A program made the position numbers and the translations under genes. Below the pieces are notes generated by a model that saw nothing but the letters and a program-made list of their open reading frames with translations, searched no databases and was not told where the DNA came from. Shown here one piece after another: positions 7,523 to 14,413 of a DNA stretch of 14,413 bases. Numbering within the stretch: the first letter of the stretch is position 1; the number at the start of each line of letters is the position of its first letter. Source of the DNA: Lachnospiraceae bacterium (GTDB lineage Bacteria > Bacillota > Clostridia > Lachnospirales > Lachnospiraceae); contig JAJQCU010000279.1 in the NCBI GenBank assembly GCA_021202575.1, positions 1-14,413 on the forward strand, in the 5' to 3' direction.

Positions 7523-8464
7523 CTACCTCCTGTTTCTCGGAGAATTGATCCTCTTGACGGTTCTGGAGGCCGTGGTCACATGCATCTTGGGAACCGCCTT
7601 TACATAATAATAATACTCGTCGTCCTCAAACTGCACCTTCTCGGCCCGGCTGTAATCCAGCCCCCGCATCAGGAAGGTGACCAGCATGGCGATGATGGCT
7701 GAGACCGCGGTTTCCACCAGAAGCTCCGTCAGAGACAGCTCAATCTCAAAGGACAGCACAGCCAGAATATTCAGGATCGCGTTCAGCAGTGCCGCGCTGA
7801 CCACCGCGATCATCCATCCGTAATCTATGGAGGTCCTGCAAATCAGTTAAACCACAACTCCCACCAGCAAAAAGATCACCGCCATAATCCACATCTCCTC
7901 GTTGGACACGAGGCCGCTGATGGCGGTACTGATTTTCTCCAGACTGTCGTTGTCTGAAATAGCCGTAATCGCCGCCGCGTTCTCAACGATATATGACAGA
8001 TAATAATAGGTCACCACCCCCAGGCTGACGGCAATCGCGGAGCCCATTCCCCCGGCGACTCCCACCACCAGAGGCATCACATAGGGAATATGCAGCACAA
8101 AAGCCAGCGGCGTCAGAAGCAGGACGATATACTGTTTGCTGCCGCAAAGCCGCAAATACAGCAGAAACATGCACAAAAGCACAGCCAGCAGTACCCCCGC
8201 CACCTCAATGGACAGCGCTGACACATGAGCCACAAGAAAGAAGGCGCAGACAAACGCCGTAAACCCCATGGGCAGAAGGCCGCACAAAACCGAGGCTAAT
8301 AATACAATAAAAACATTGTCAAGCCTTGTCATATATCCGATCCTGTCATTGATCATAAGCAGCAGCCCAAAGGCGAACACGCCTCTGACCAACGGTCTGA
8401 CAATCTTTTCGTATCGGGCGTACAGATTCTGAATTTCCGTTTTTATCATTAAAATCGTGGTCAT
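7523..8464 (-). pseudogene. Polytopic membrane protein of unknown function, interrupted by an in-frame TAA
   Basis: One continuous frame of 313 codons is broken by TAA at 7847-7849 (codon 206). The first part has about six hydrophobic helices (roughly residues 24-38, 48-66, 68-85, 88-106, 112-138 and 140-158). A further helix (192 onward) runs directly into the stop, ending FLLVGVVV. After the stop the same frame continues through at least two more helices and a soluble tail containing LDYSRAEKVQFEDDEYYYY. A stop in the middle of a helix, intact coding beyond it, and no ribosome site before the internal ATG (7813) argue for a single gene in which a Tyr codon (TAT/TAC) may have become TAA. I recall similar tails in Lachnospiraceae proteins of unknown function. 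The ATG at 8464 has GAGGAA upstream and lies 7 bases after its neighbour; cdaA follows after 71 bases. Confidence 0.75.
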
Positions 8465-8471
8465 AGGTTCC

Positions 8472-8879
8472 TCATCTCTTCTTAGAATCTCCAGGTGTCT
8501 TATAGGAATGATAAAGCTCCTTCATATCCCCCAGATAGCCCTTCAGGCGCCTGCGCTTCCGGTCATACTGGTATGTGGCGTACAGGTAGCATATAATTCC
8601 ATATACTATGTCGAAGCCAAGGTAGACCAGCAGAATATCCCGGGCAAACAGCATCAGATCCATGGTAAAGATTGCCTGCATCAGATCCTCCATATAATAG
8701 AAAACATACAGCACAAGGGCAATCACAAAGGCTATCGTTCCGCAGACCAGCCCCATCAGCACCTGCGCTCCGATGTAGTCCCTGCGGTAATATTCGGCAA
8801 TCGCCAGAGCGTCCCTTCCCTCCCTTTCCTCAAAGGCCGCCAGCCGGGCCATCAGCCGGGTGCGTTCCGCGTTTATCAT
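8472..8879 (-). CDS. Small membrane protein of unknown function
   Basis: This 135-residue protein has a charged N-terminal helix (residues 1-36, many Arg and Glu), two membrane helices (about 39-62 and 78-100) and a basic C-terminal tail (YQYDRKRRRLKGYLGDM onward). Both ends would lie on the same side of the membrane, probably the cytoplasm. I do not recognise a characterised family. It begins three bases after the comF-like stop, with GGAGTG overlapping that gene's end, and is followed after seven bases by the polytopic membrane protein, so the three are probably cotranscribed. Its neighbours do not reveal a function. Confidence 0.75.
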   Translation of the reverse strand: MINAERTRLMARLAAFEEREGRDALAIAEYYRRDYIGAQVLMGLVCGTIAFVIALVLYVFYYMEDLMQAIFTMDLMLFARDILLVYLGFDIVYGIICYLYATYQYDRKRRRLKGYLGDMKELYHSYKTPGDSKKR

Positions 8880-8882
8880 CTT

Positions 8883-9578
8883 TCACTCCATTCCCGCGGC
8901 CAGCGTCAGCAAATACACTCTGGAGGCGCCGGCTGTCTTAAGCACGGCGGCCACAGCGTCCGCTGTACTGCCCGGCGTATAAATATCGTCCACAATCAGG
9001 ATTATCTTTAATTGTACATCAACTTCACCTATTTTAAAAGCATTTTTCAAATTATTTTGCCGTTCCGCGCGATTCAGCTGTTTCTGGGAGGTTGTTTTCC
9101 TGCTCCTGATCACACACTGCCCGCATACCGGCAATCCCAGCCGCCTTCCCAGAGCCTTTGCCAGAAGCTCAGCCTGATTATAGCCCCGCTGCCGTTGCCG
9201 GCTCTTATGCAGAGGGACGGGCACAATCAGGTCAATTTTCCAGGCGGCGATGGTATCCTTAAGCTCCCGGTACCATTCCTCCGCGAAAAAATCCGCGTAC
9301 TCCTGCCGCCCCTTATATTTCAGGCGAAAAACCGCACCGGCCGCGCTCTCATAGGTATACAGGGAGCGGCCGCGGTCAAATACGTGGGGATATCTGCGGC
9401 AGTCGGCGCAGTATTCCCACTCTTCCCTGGAAAGCCCCTTGCCGCATTTCAGGCAGTAGGAGCGGCCCAGGGATACAAGCTTCCCCCTGCAGCCCTGGCA
9501 GATATACTCTCCCCAGGGCGTGGGCCGGTCGCAGACCGGGCATCTTCTGGGAAATAACAGTTCTTTGATAATCGACAC
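8883..9578 (-). CDS. comF: ComF family phosphoribosyltransferase-like protein
   Basis: This 231-residue protein has the ComF layout: an N-terminal double zinc ribbon with four Cys pairs (C13/C16, C27/C30, C42/C45, C57/C60), then a type I phosphoribosyltransferase domain with PVPLHKSRQRQRGYNQ (residues 120-135) and the PRPP loop VDDIYTPGST (196-205). In Bacillus, ComFC is needed for uptake or processing of single-stranded DNA in transformation, but the family is also common in bacteria not known to be competent. The start is GTG 9578 with AAAGGA five bases upstream, giving the canonical N-terminus FPRRCPVC. The 120 bases separating it from recD2 show no clear promoter or terminator. Confidence 0.88.
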   Translation of the reverse strand: MSIIKELLFPRRCPVCDRPTPWGEYICQGCRGKLVSLGRSYCLKCGKGLSREEWEYCADCRRYPHVFDRGRSLYTYESAAGAVFRLKYKGRQEYADFFAEEWYRELKDTIAAWKIDLIVPVPLHKSRQRQRGYNQAELLAKALGRRLGLPVCGQCVIRSRKTTSQKQLNRAERQNNLKNAFKIGEVDVQLKIILIVDDIYTPGSTADAVAAVLKTAGASRVYLLTLAAGME

Positions 9579-9698
9579 AGCGTCCTTTCCCTCTCCAGGT
9601 GACTGCTGCTATCCATGGTGTTTGATGTTTCTCAAATATCTCAACGCTCCCGTTTTGTATGTCAGCCTCTCTTTTCTGCCGCATTTGACCGACAGCCT

Positions 9699-11948
9699 TT
9701 ATGTATATTCCTCCATTCCCTGGGCCGCGCATTCTTTAATTCTCAGGTCCAGAGAGGTGTATCTTTCGTGCTGGCTGACGTTCTGAATCATCTCCTGCAC
9801 GCAGCGCAAGCTTCCCAGAATGACCACGCAGCTTTTTGCCCGGGTCACGCCGGTGTAGAGCAGATTCCGGTTAAAAAGCAGCCTCGGGCCGCCCAAAAGC
9901 GGCATCACCACCGCCGGATACTCGCTGCCCTGAGACTTATGTATAGTGATGGCGTAGGCCAGATCCAGCTCCTCCAGGCGGTCGAAGGGGTATGTCACTC
10001 TCTTCCCCTCCTCAAATTCCACCACCATCTGCTCCGCCGGCTCCCGGATTTCCAGGATACGCCCCATATCTCCGTTAAAAACGCCCATTCCCTTGTCCAC
10101 AGGAATATTGTATTTTCCCAGAATCTCCCACTCCGCCTGATAGTTATTTTTCGTCTGCATCACCTTGTCCCCCTCCCGGAACAGGGTGGCGCCCTCCTGG
10201 TGCTCCTTTTTGCGCGGATCCGGCGGGTTCATGTACTGCTGCAGAATCCGGTTGAGCTGTTCCACCCCCAAGGCACCCTTGCGCATGGGGGTCAGCACCT
10301 GAATCTCCAGCGGGGAGGCGTTCACGTACTTCGGCAGCATTTGAGTGATCAGCTGCAGCATGTGCTTATAAATGACGTTGGGGTCCTTGCGCTCCAGCAG
10401 GAAAAAGTCCCTGCTCTTGTTGTTGAAGTCCAGAGGCTCCCCCTGATTGATCCGGTGGGCGTTCACCACGATATCGCTGGTCTGCGCCTGCCGGAAAATA
10501 TGGCTCAGCGTCACCACCGGAAAGCAGCCGCTTCGGATCAGGTCTCTCAGTACCTGCCCCGGCCCCACGCTGGGAAGCTGGTCCACATCCCCCACCAGAA
10601 TCAGCCGGGTGCCCGCCGCGATGGCCTGAAGCAGAGAGGAAAACAGATGAATGTCCACCATGGACATCTCATCAATAATCACCACGTCCGCTTCCAGCGG
10701 ATGATCCCGGTTTCTCTCAAAGCGGGCTCCCCTGTCGTTTTCCTCCGGCGCGCCGTTGACCTCCAGCAGACGATGAATAGTCCTTGCCTCACAGCCCGTG
10801 GCCTCCGTCATGCGTTTGGCGGCCCGCCCCGTAGGCGCCGCCAGTAAAATATCCAGTCCCTGCCTCTCAAAGTACCTCAGAATCATATTGACTGTGGTGG
10901 TCTTGCCCGTGCCCGGGCCGCCGGATAAAATAAACAGGCCGTTTTCGATGCTGGCAAGCACCGCCTTTCTCTGCATTTCATCCAGCTCAATGGAGAATTC
11001 CGCGGCGATGGCGTCGATCTCCTTTTGCAGTGCGGCTCCCGCGGAAGGATCCGTCAGCTCCACCGCCCCGTTCAGGTCATGGAGCATCCGGGCGCAGTTT
11101 AATTCCAGATAATAATATCCGGCCGCGTATACGAGAGTCTGCTCTCCCTGCCTTTTGATCACCAGCTTTTTGTCCATCATCATGTTGGACAATACCGGCT
11201 CAATGGATGAGGCGGCAACCTCCAAAAGCTGCTGCGCCCTGGACACAAGCAGCTCCATCGGCAGATAGACATGGCCCTCCTGCTGAGCCTGAGTCAGCAC
11301 ATACAGCACGCCGCTGGCAATGCGATAGTCGGAATCCGTATGAATCCCCGCCCTGGCCGCGATCTCATCCGCCATCTTAAAGCCGATGCCGCTGATATCC
11401 TCCGCCAGACGATAGGGATTGGTCTGCATCACCTGATAGATCTCATTCTGATAGGTCTGATAAATTTTCACAGCCAGGGCATTGCTGATGCCGTATTGCT
11501 GCAGATAGACCAGGGCCGAGCGCAGCTCTTTTTTTTCCTCCATCTGTGCGGAAATATCCTGGGCCATGCGCTCACTGATGCCCTTAATCTCCGCCAGGCG
11601 CTCCGGCTCCTCCTCCATGATGCGAAAGGAGTCATCGCCGAATTTACTCACAATCCGATCCGCTAAAGCCGCCCCAATCCCCTTGACGGCGCCGCTGGCC
11701 AGATACCGCCGCATACTCTCCTTGTCCTCGGGAGGGATGACCTGCCAGGAGGAAATTTTAAACTGGCTGCCGTACACCGGATGGGAAACGCCCTCCCCCC
11801 TGGCCTCGATGGTTTCCCCCACAGTCAGGCCCTTCAGCGTTCCGACGCAGGTGATCTCATCGCCCTCACTGACCAGATTCATCACTGTATATCCATTTTC
11901 ACCGTTCTGGTAAATGATATGCTCCACATATCCCCTGATGACATCCAT
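9699..11948 (-). CDS. recD2: RecD2-type ATP-dependent DNA helicase
   Basis: RecD2 is a 5'-3' superfamily 1B helicase that works without RecBC and takes part in repair and replication fork handling. The 749-residue protein has an N-terminal domain starting VIRGYVEHIIYQNGENGYTV, helix-hairpin-helix repeats (about residues 87-205), Walker A GGPGTGKT (343-350), APTGRAAKR, Walker B IIDEMSMVD, GDVDQLPSVG, the motif IV arginine in SHIFRQA, IHKSQGSEYP and the C-terminal NLLYTGVTRAK. All motifs look intact. The frame remains open for 69 codons upstream of ATG 11948, but the family normally begins here and the upstream part is low-complexity spacer. This ATG has no obvious ribosome site. A GGAGGAG lies about 43 bases further up, in a potentially folded leader. 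Confidence 0.92.
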   Translation of the reverse strand: MDVIRGYVEHIIYQNGENGYTVMNLVSEGDEITCVGTLKGLTVGETIEARGEGVSHPVYGSQFKISSWQVIPPEDKESMRRYLASGAVKGIGAALADRIVSKFGDDSFRIMEEEPERLAEIKGISERMAQDISAQMEEKKELRSALVYLQQYGISNALAVKIYQTYQNEIYQVMQTNPYRLAEDISGIGFKMADEIAARAGIHTDSDYRIASGVLYVLTQAQQEGHVYLPMELLVSRAQQLLEVAASSIEPVLSNMMMDKKLVIKRQGEQTLVYAAGYYYLELNCARMLHDLNGAVELTDPSAGAALQKEIDAIAAEFSIELDEMQRKAVLASIENGLFILSGGPGTGKTTTVNMILRYFERQGLDILLAAPTGRAAKRMTEATGCEARTIHRLLEVNGAPEENDRGARFERNRDHPLEADVVIIDEMSMVDIHLFSSLLQAIAAGTRLILVGDVDQLPSVGPGQVLRDLIRSGCFPVVTLSHIFRQAQTSDIVVNAHRINQGEPLDFNNKSRDFFLLERKDPNVIYKHMLQLITQMLPKYVNASPLEIQVLTPMRKGALGVEQLNRILQQYMNPPDPRKKEHQEGATLFREGDKVMQTKNNYQAEWEILGKYNIPVDKGMGVFNGDMGRILEIREPAEQMVVEFEEGKRVTYPFDRLEELDLAYAITIHKSQGSEYPAVVMPLLGGPRLLFNRNLLYTGVTRAKSCVVILGSLRCVQEMIQNVSQHERYTSLDLRIKECAAQGMEEYT

Positions 11949-12138
11949 GCGTTCACAAAACAGGGGCTGTCCGACAGGCTGTATCCAGGCTTCTCCTCCT
12001 AAGGAACTGTCACGAATACAGGCTGCCGGTGACAGCCCCTTTATCCTTTTTTTATATTCTTCTGAACGGGCAGCCCCCTGATGCTTTGCCTGAAAAGCTC
12101 CAGCGCAATGCTGTTCTTCACACAATTCCCGCCCGTTC
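11949..12138 (-). other. mreB-recD2 spacer with two inverted-repeat-bounded segments
   Basis: Segment A (11963-12039, 77 bases) is bounded by GGGGCTGTC (11963-11971) and GACAGCCCC (12031-12039). It contains a nested pair CTGTAT (11979-11984) / ATACAG (12016-12021). Its minus-strand transcript carries GGAGGAG in the inner loop. Segment B (12064-12138, 75 bases) is bounded by GAACGGGC (12064-12071) and GCCCGTTC (12131-12138), directly next to the mreB stop. It holds a nested hairpin: TTGC+CTG (12086-12092) pairs with CAG+GCAA (12101-12108) with one bulged base, extended by GC/GC past one mismatch. On the + strand, segment A is followed by T7 (12047-12053). These may be an RNA leader for recD2, a 3' structure of the mreB transcript, or small repeat elements. 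They match no riboswitch family that I know. Confidence 0.6.
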
Positions 12139-13134
12139 CTAATTGTCCTCGCCAAAACCGGAAAGTGATTCGATATATTTTCCCGTGCCGATCGCCACGC
12201 AGGTCATGGGATCCTCCGCCGTGACCGTGTTGATGCCCGTCCTGTCATGAATCAGCTCCTCCAGCCCCCGCAGCATGGCGCCGCCGCCGGTCAGCACGAT
12301 TCCGCGGTCTAAAATATCCGCCGCCAGCTCCGGCGGCGTTTTCTCCAGGACACTGTGAATGGGCTCCACGATCTGATTGACCGTATCCCGCAGGGCCTCC
12401 TCCGTCTCATAGGAAGAAACAGAAATAGTCTTGGGAAGTCCCGTCACCAGATCCCTGCCCCTGACATCCATAAATTCCTCCTCACCGCTGCGCCAGCAGG
12501 TGCCCACTTTGATCTTTAAATCCTCAGCGCTCCTGTCGCCCACCAGCAGATTGTGCTTCTTCCTCAGATATCTGACCAGCGCCTCATCGAAATCATCCCC
12601 GGCCACCTTGATGGACGCGCTGACCACGCTGCTGCCAAGAGAAATAACGGCAATATCAGAGGTGCCGCCGCCGATATCCACAATCAGGTTGCCGCAGGGC
12701 CTGGAAATATCAATGCCCGCGCCGATAGCGGCCGCGATGGGCTCCTCAATAATATAGACCTCTCTGGCGCCCGCCTGATACGCGGGGTCCTCCACCGCCT
12801 TTTTTTCCACCGCTGTTACTCGGCTGGGTAGACAGACCGCGATGCGGGGTTTGCGGAAGGTCCTGTGCCCGATGGCCTTTCTGATGAAGTGCTCTATCAT
12901 CTGCTCCGTCACCCTGTAATCAGAAATCACGCCCTGGCGCAGAGGGCGGACCGCCACAATATTGCCCGGGGTGCGGCCAAGCATCAGGCGCGCGTTCTCC
13001 CCGATGGCCTTGATGGTATTGGTGTCTCTGTCAAACGCCACGACGCTGGGCTCCTTGAGCACCACGCCCTTCCCCTTGATATATACCAAAATACTCGCTG
13101 TACCTAAATCGATTCCGATATCACTATATGCCAC
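12139..13134 (-). CDS. mreB: MreB/Mbl family actin-like cell shape protein
   Basis: This protein polymerises under the membrane and guides elongation-phase peptidoglycan synthesis. The 331 residues show the actin-fold landmarks: phosphate-1 loop DLGTAS (residues 9-14), phosphate-2 loop DIGGGTSD (about 155-162), VAGDDFDEALVRY, VRGRDLVTGLPKT and the adenosine motif TGGGAML. At the usual VPSGVT site the sequence reads LPSRVT, with Arg at 105. Other bacteria vary there (Asn or Gly), so this is only a mild oddity. The start is GTG 13134 with AAGGAGG nine bases upstream. No mreC or mreD follows, so this is a detached paralogue, and mbl or another mreB-like name could be equally right. Confidence 0.9.
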   Translation of the reverse strand: MAYSDIGIDLGTASILVYIKGKGVVLKEPSVVAFDRDTNTIKAIGENARLMLGRTPGNIVAVRPLRQGVISDYRVTEQMIEHFIRKAIGHRTFRKPRIAVCLPSRVTAVEKKAVEDPAYQAGAREVYIIEEPIAAAIGAGIDISRPCGNLIVDIGGGTSDIAVISLGSSVVSASIKVAGDDFDEALVRYLRKKHNLLVGDRSAEDLKIKVGTCWRSGEEEFMDVRGRDLVTGLPKTISVSSYETEEALRDTVNQIVEPIHSVLEKTPPELAADILDRGIVLTGGGAMLRGLEELIHDRTGINTVTAEDPMTCVAIGTGKYIESLSGFGEDN

Positions 13135-13471
13135 GGTACACTTCCTCCTTCACTGATCCTGGATATGATTTCCCTCTGCTTTATAAACGTACATCTCTGT
13201 AACAGCAAACAACACTATATCGCTTACCATCCCGCCGATCACGGACTGCGCAAGCAGCCATTTCCTGCATGATCGTGCGCATCCTATCACTGCTTCTCTT
13301 TCGATTTGAATTCCAGAAATATCCAGTTTTTGTCTTCTACCATCATAAAGCAGATTGTCCGGAAGTGCAAGAGCGAAAAAAGGCGATTCTGAAATTTTTG
13401 ACTTTCCTTGTTACTATTCACAGCCGACTTGAGAGATATAAACAGACTCGTCAGGCGTAGTTTGCCTGTAT
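13135..13471 (-). other. uvrA-mreB intergenic region and mreB leader
   Basis: This 337-base gap is clearly less GC-rich than the genes around it. It holds the mreB promoter (13342-13370), a long leader and the strong mreB ribosome site. Near uvrA there is a small hairpin, CAGGC (13452-13456) / GCCTG (13464-13468), without a T run in the uvrA direction. A minus-strand frame is open for more than 80 codons and ends with TGA at 13150-13152, directly before the mreB AGGAGG. A GTG at 13290 would give 46 residues with a hydrophobic middle. I cannot show that it is translated. A 63-codon + strand frame here (13269-13460) looks like chance. Confidence 0.6.
13342..13370 (-). promoter_or_regulatory. 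Sigma-A type promoter upstream of mreB
   Basis: On the minus strand TTGCAC (13370-13365) is followed after exactly 17 bases by TATGAT (13347-13342). Each box has about one or two mismatches to consensus. The start would be near 13335, giving an mreB leader of about 200 nt. It lies in the 337-base gap after uvrA, which fits mreB heading its own transcription unit. Confidence 0.65.
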
Positions 13472-14413
13472 TTATATTTTCCGTCCTGCCCTTTCCAGCA
13501 TCTTCTTAATATAAATCCCTGTATAGGACGCCGGATTCTGAGCCACCTCCTCCGGCGTGCCCTTCGCGATCACCGTACCACCGCCGTCTCCGCCCTCCGG
13601 ACCCATGTCAATGATATAATCCGCGGTCTTGATCACGTCCAGATTGTGCTCAATGACCACCACCGTGTTGCCTCCGTCAGCCAGCCGCTGCAGTATTTCC
13701 GTCAGCTTGTGCACATCCGCGAAATGCAGCCCCGTGGTGGGCTCGTCCAGAATATAGATGGTCCTGCCGGTGCTCTTTCTGGAAAGCTCCGCCGCCAGCT
13801 TGATGCGCTGGGCTTCCCCGCCGGACAGCGTGGTGGAGGGCTGCCCCAGCTTAATATAGGACAGGCCAACATCATTCAGCGTCTCAATTTTGCGCCGGAT
13901 GGAAGGGAACGCGGAGAAGAAGGGCACGGCCTCCTCCACCGTCATTTCCAGCACATCATAAATGCTCTTTCCCTTATATTTGACCTCCAGGGTCTCCCGG
14001 TTATACCGCTTGCCGCCGCAGACCTCGCAGGGCACGTACACATCCGGCAGAAAGTGCATCTCAATTTTGATAATGCCGTCCCCGGCGCAGGCCTCGCAGC
14101 GGCCTCCCTTTACATTAAAGCTGAAACGCCCCTTGCCGTAGCCTCTGGCCTTAGCGTCCGCGGTTCCCGCGAACAGGTCGCGGATCTGGTCAAATACACC
14201 GGTGTAGGTGGCCGGATTGGAGCGGGGCGTGCGGCCGATGGGCGACTGGTCGATGGCAATGACCTTGTCCAGCTGCTCCATCCCCAGAATGCTCTTATAT
14301 TTCCCCGGAATGGTACGGGCCCGGTTCAGCTTTCTGGCCAGCACCTTGTACAGCACCTCGTTGATCAGGGAGGATTTGCCGGAGCCGCTGACTCCGGTGA
14401 CACAGGTGAATAC
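13472..14413 (-). CDS. uvrA: Excinuclease ABC subunit A, C-terminal third (partial)
   Basis: UvrA is the damage-recognition ATPase of nucleotide excision repair. The visible 313 residues are its C-terminal third, entering the window at the second Walker A (GVSGSGKSS) and continuing in frame to 14413. Other landmarks are the CxxC pairs of the C-terminal zinc module ([10 protein letters not shown] and [11 protein letters not shown]), the ABC signature [12 protein letters not shown], Walker B in [11 protein letters not shown], and the distal [10 protein letters not shown] switch. The protein ends normally ([11 protein letters not shown]). A GTG at 14356 is internal and not a start. About two thirds of the gene lies beyond the right edge. 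Confidence 0.96.
   Translation of the reverse strand, partial: VFTCVTGVSGSGKSSLINEVLYKVLARKLNRARTIPGKYKSILGMEQLDKVIAIDQSPIGRTPRSNPATYTGVFDQIRDLFAGTADAKARGYGKGRFSFNVKGGRCEACAGDGIIKIEMHFLPDVYVPCEVCGGKRYNRETLEVKYKGKSIYDVLEMTVEEAVPFFSAFPSIRRKIETLNDVGLSYIKLGQPSTTLSGGEAQRIKLAAELSRKSTGRTIYILDEPTTGLHFADVHKLTEILQRLADGGNTVVVIEHNLDVIKTADYIIDMGPEGGDGGGTVIAKGTPEEVAQNPASYTGIYIKKMLERAGRKI

Noticed and set aside
9615..10847. A 410-codon + strand open frame
   Set aside because: It lies entirely antisense to recD2, whose helicase motifs are intact, and it is rich in His, Leu and Gln as expected from the complement of a GC-rich gene. It is a coding shadow.
12031..12053. A + strand intrinsic terminator ending in T7
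   Set aside because: The stem arms are about 60 bases apart and no + strand gene or promoter is visible upstream, so a terminator role is not supported. The inverted repeat is reported as a structure instead.
11949..12155. A 69-residue N-terminal extension of RecD2
   Set aside because: The extension has no family similarity, runs through the inverted repeats and into mreB, and RecD2 proteins normally start at the residue chosen here.
13452..13468. Hairpin after uvrA as its terminator
   Set aside because: The stem is only five base pairs and is not followed by a T run on the uvrA strand. The T-rich side is on the opposite strand, where no gene ends.

Overview
The window looks like a chromosomal piece of an anaerobic Firmicute, most likely a Lachnospiraceae (Clostridia) member. 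Supporting signs are strong AGGAGG-type ribosome sites, moderately GC-rich tightly packed genes, a c-di-AMP cyclase/YbbR pair next to an HPr gene, a RecD2-type helicase, and two membrane proteins of a kind I associate with Lachnospiraceae. No tRNA, rRNA, CRISPR array, insertion sequence or phage gene is visible.

Left part, + strand (about 69-4804): one promoter drives a five-gene, translationally coupled operon. It encodes a circularly permuted ATP-grasp ligase, an alpha-E protein, a transglutaminase-like protease and two succinylglutamate desuccinylase/aspartoacylase-like (AstE-like) proteins. ATP-grasp + alpha-E + transglutaminase is a recognised but biochemically uncharacterised association, predicted to make or process a peptide-like or amide-linked product. 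The addition of an AstE-like pair, with one member keeping its metal ligands and its partner having lost two of them, is the most interesting biology here. The ATP-grasp gene carries an in-frame TGA at 845-847, so the system may be disabled in this strain or the base may be wrong. A terminator-like hairpin sits at the very 5' end of the predicted transcript.

Right part, - strand (4869-14413, read right to left): the uvrA 3' end, an own promoter and long leader, mreB, a 190-nt spacer with two inverted-repeat-bounded segments, recD2, a comF-like gene, a small two-helix membrane protein, a polytopic membrane protein split by an in-frame TAA, cdaA, cdaR and an HPr gene. uvrA and recD2 are DNA repair/processing genes. 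mreB directs cell shape. cdaA/cdaR make and control c-di-AMP, and HPr is the PTS phosphocarrier. The two strands converge at 4805-4868.

Three substitution-type oddities stand out: the TGA in the ATP-grasp gene, the TAA in the membrane protein gene, and RHR changed to RPR in the CdaA signature. They could be real decay or divergence, or consensus errors, and should be checked against reads before any biological claim.
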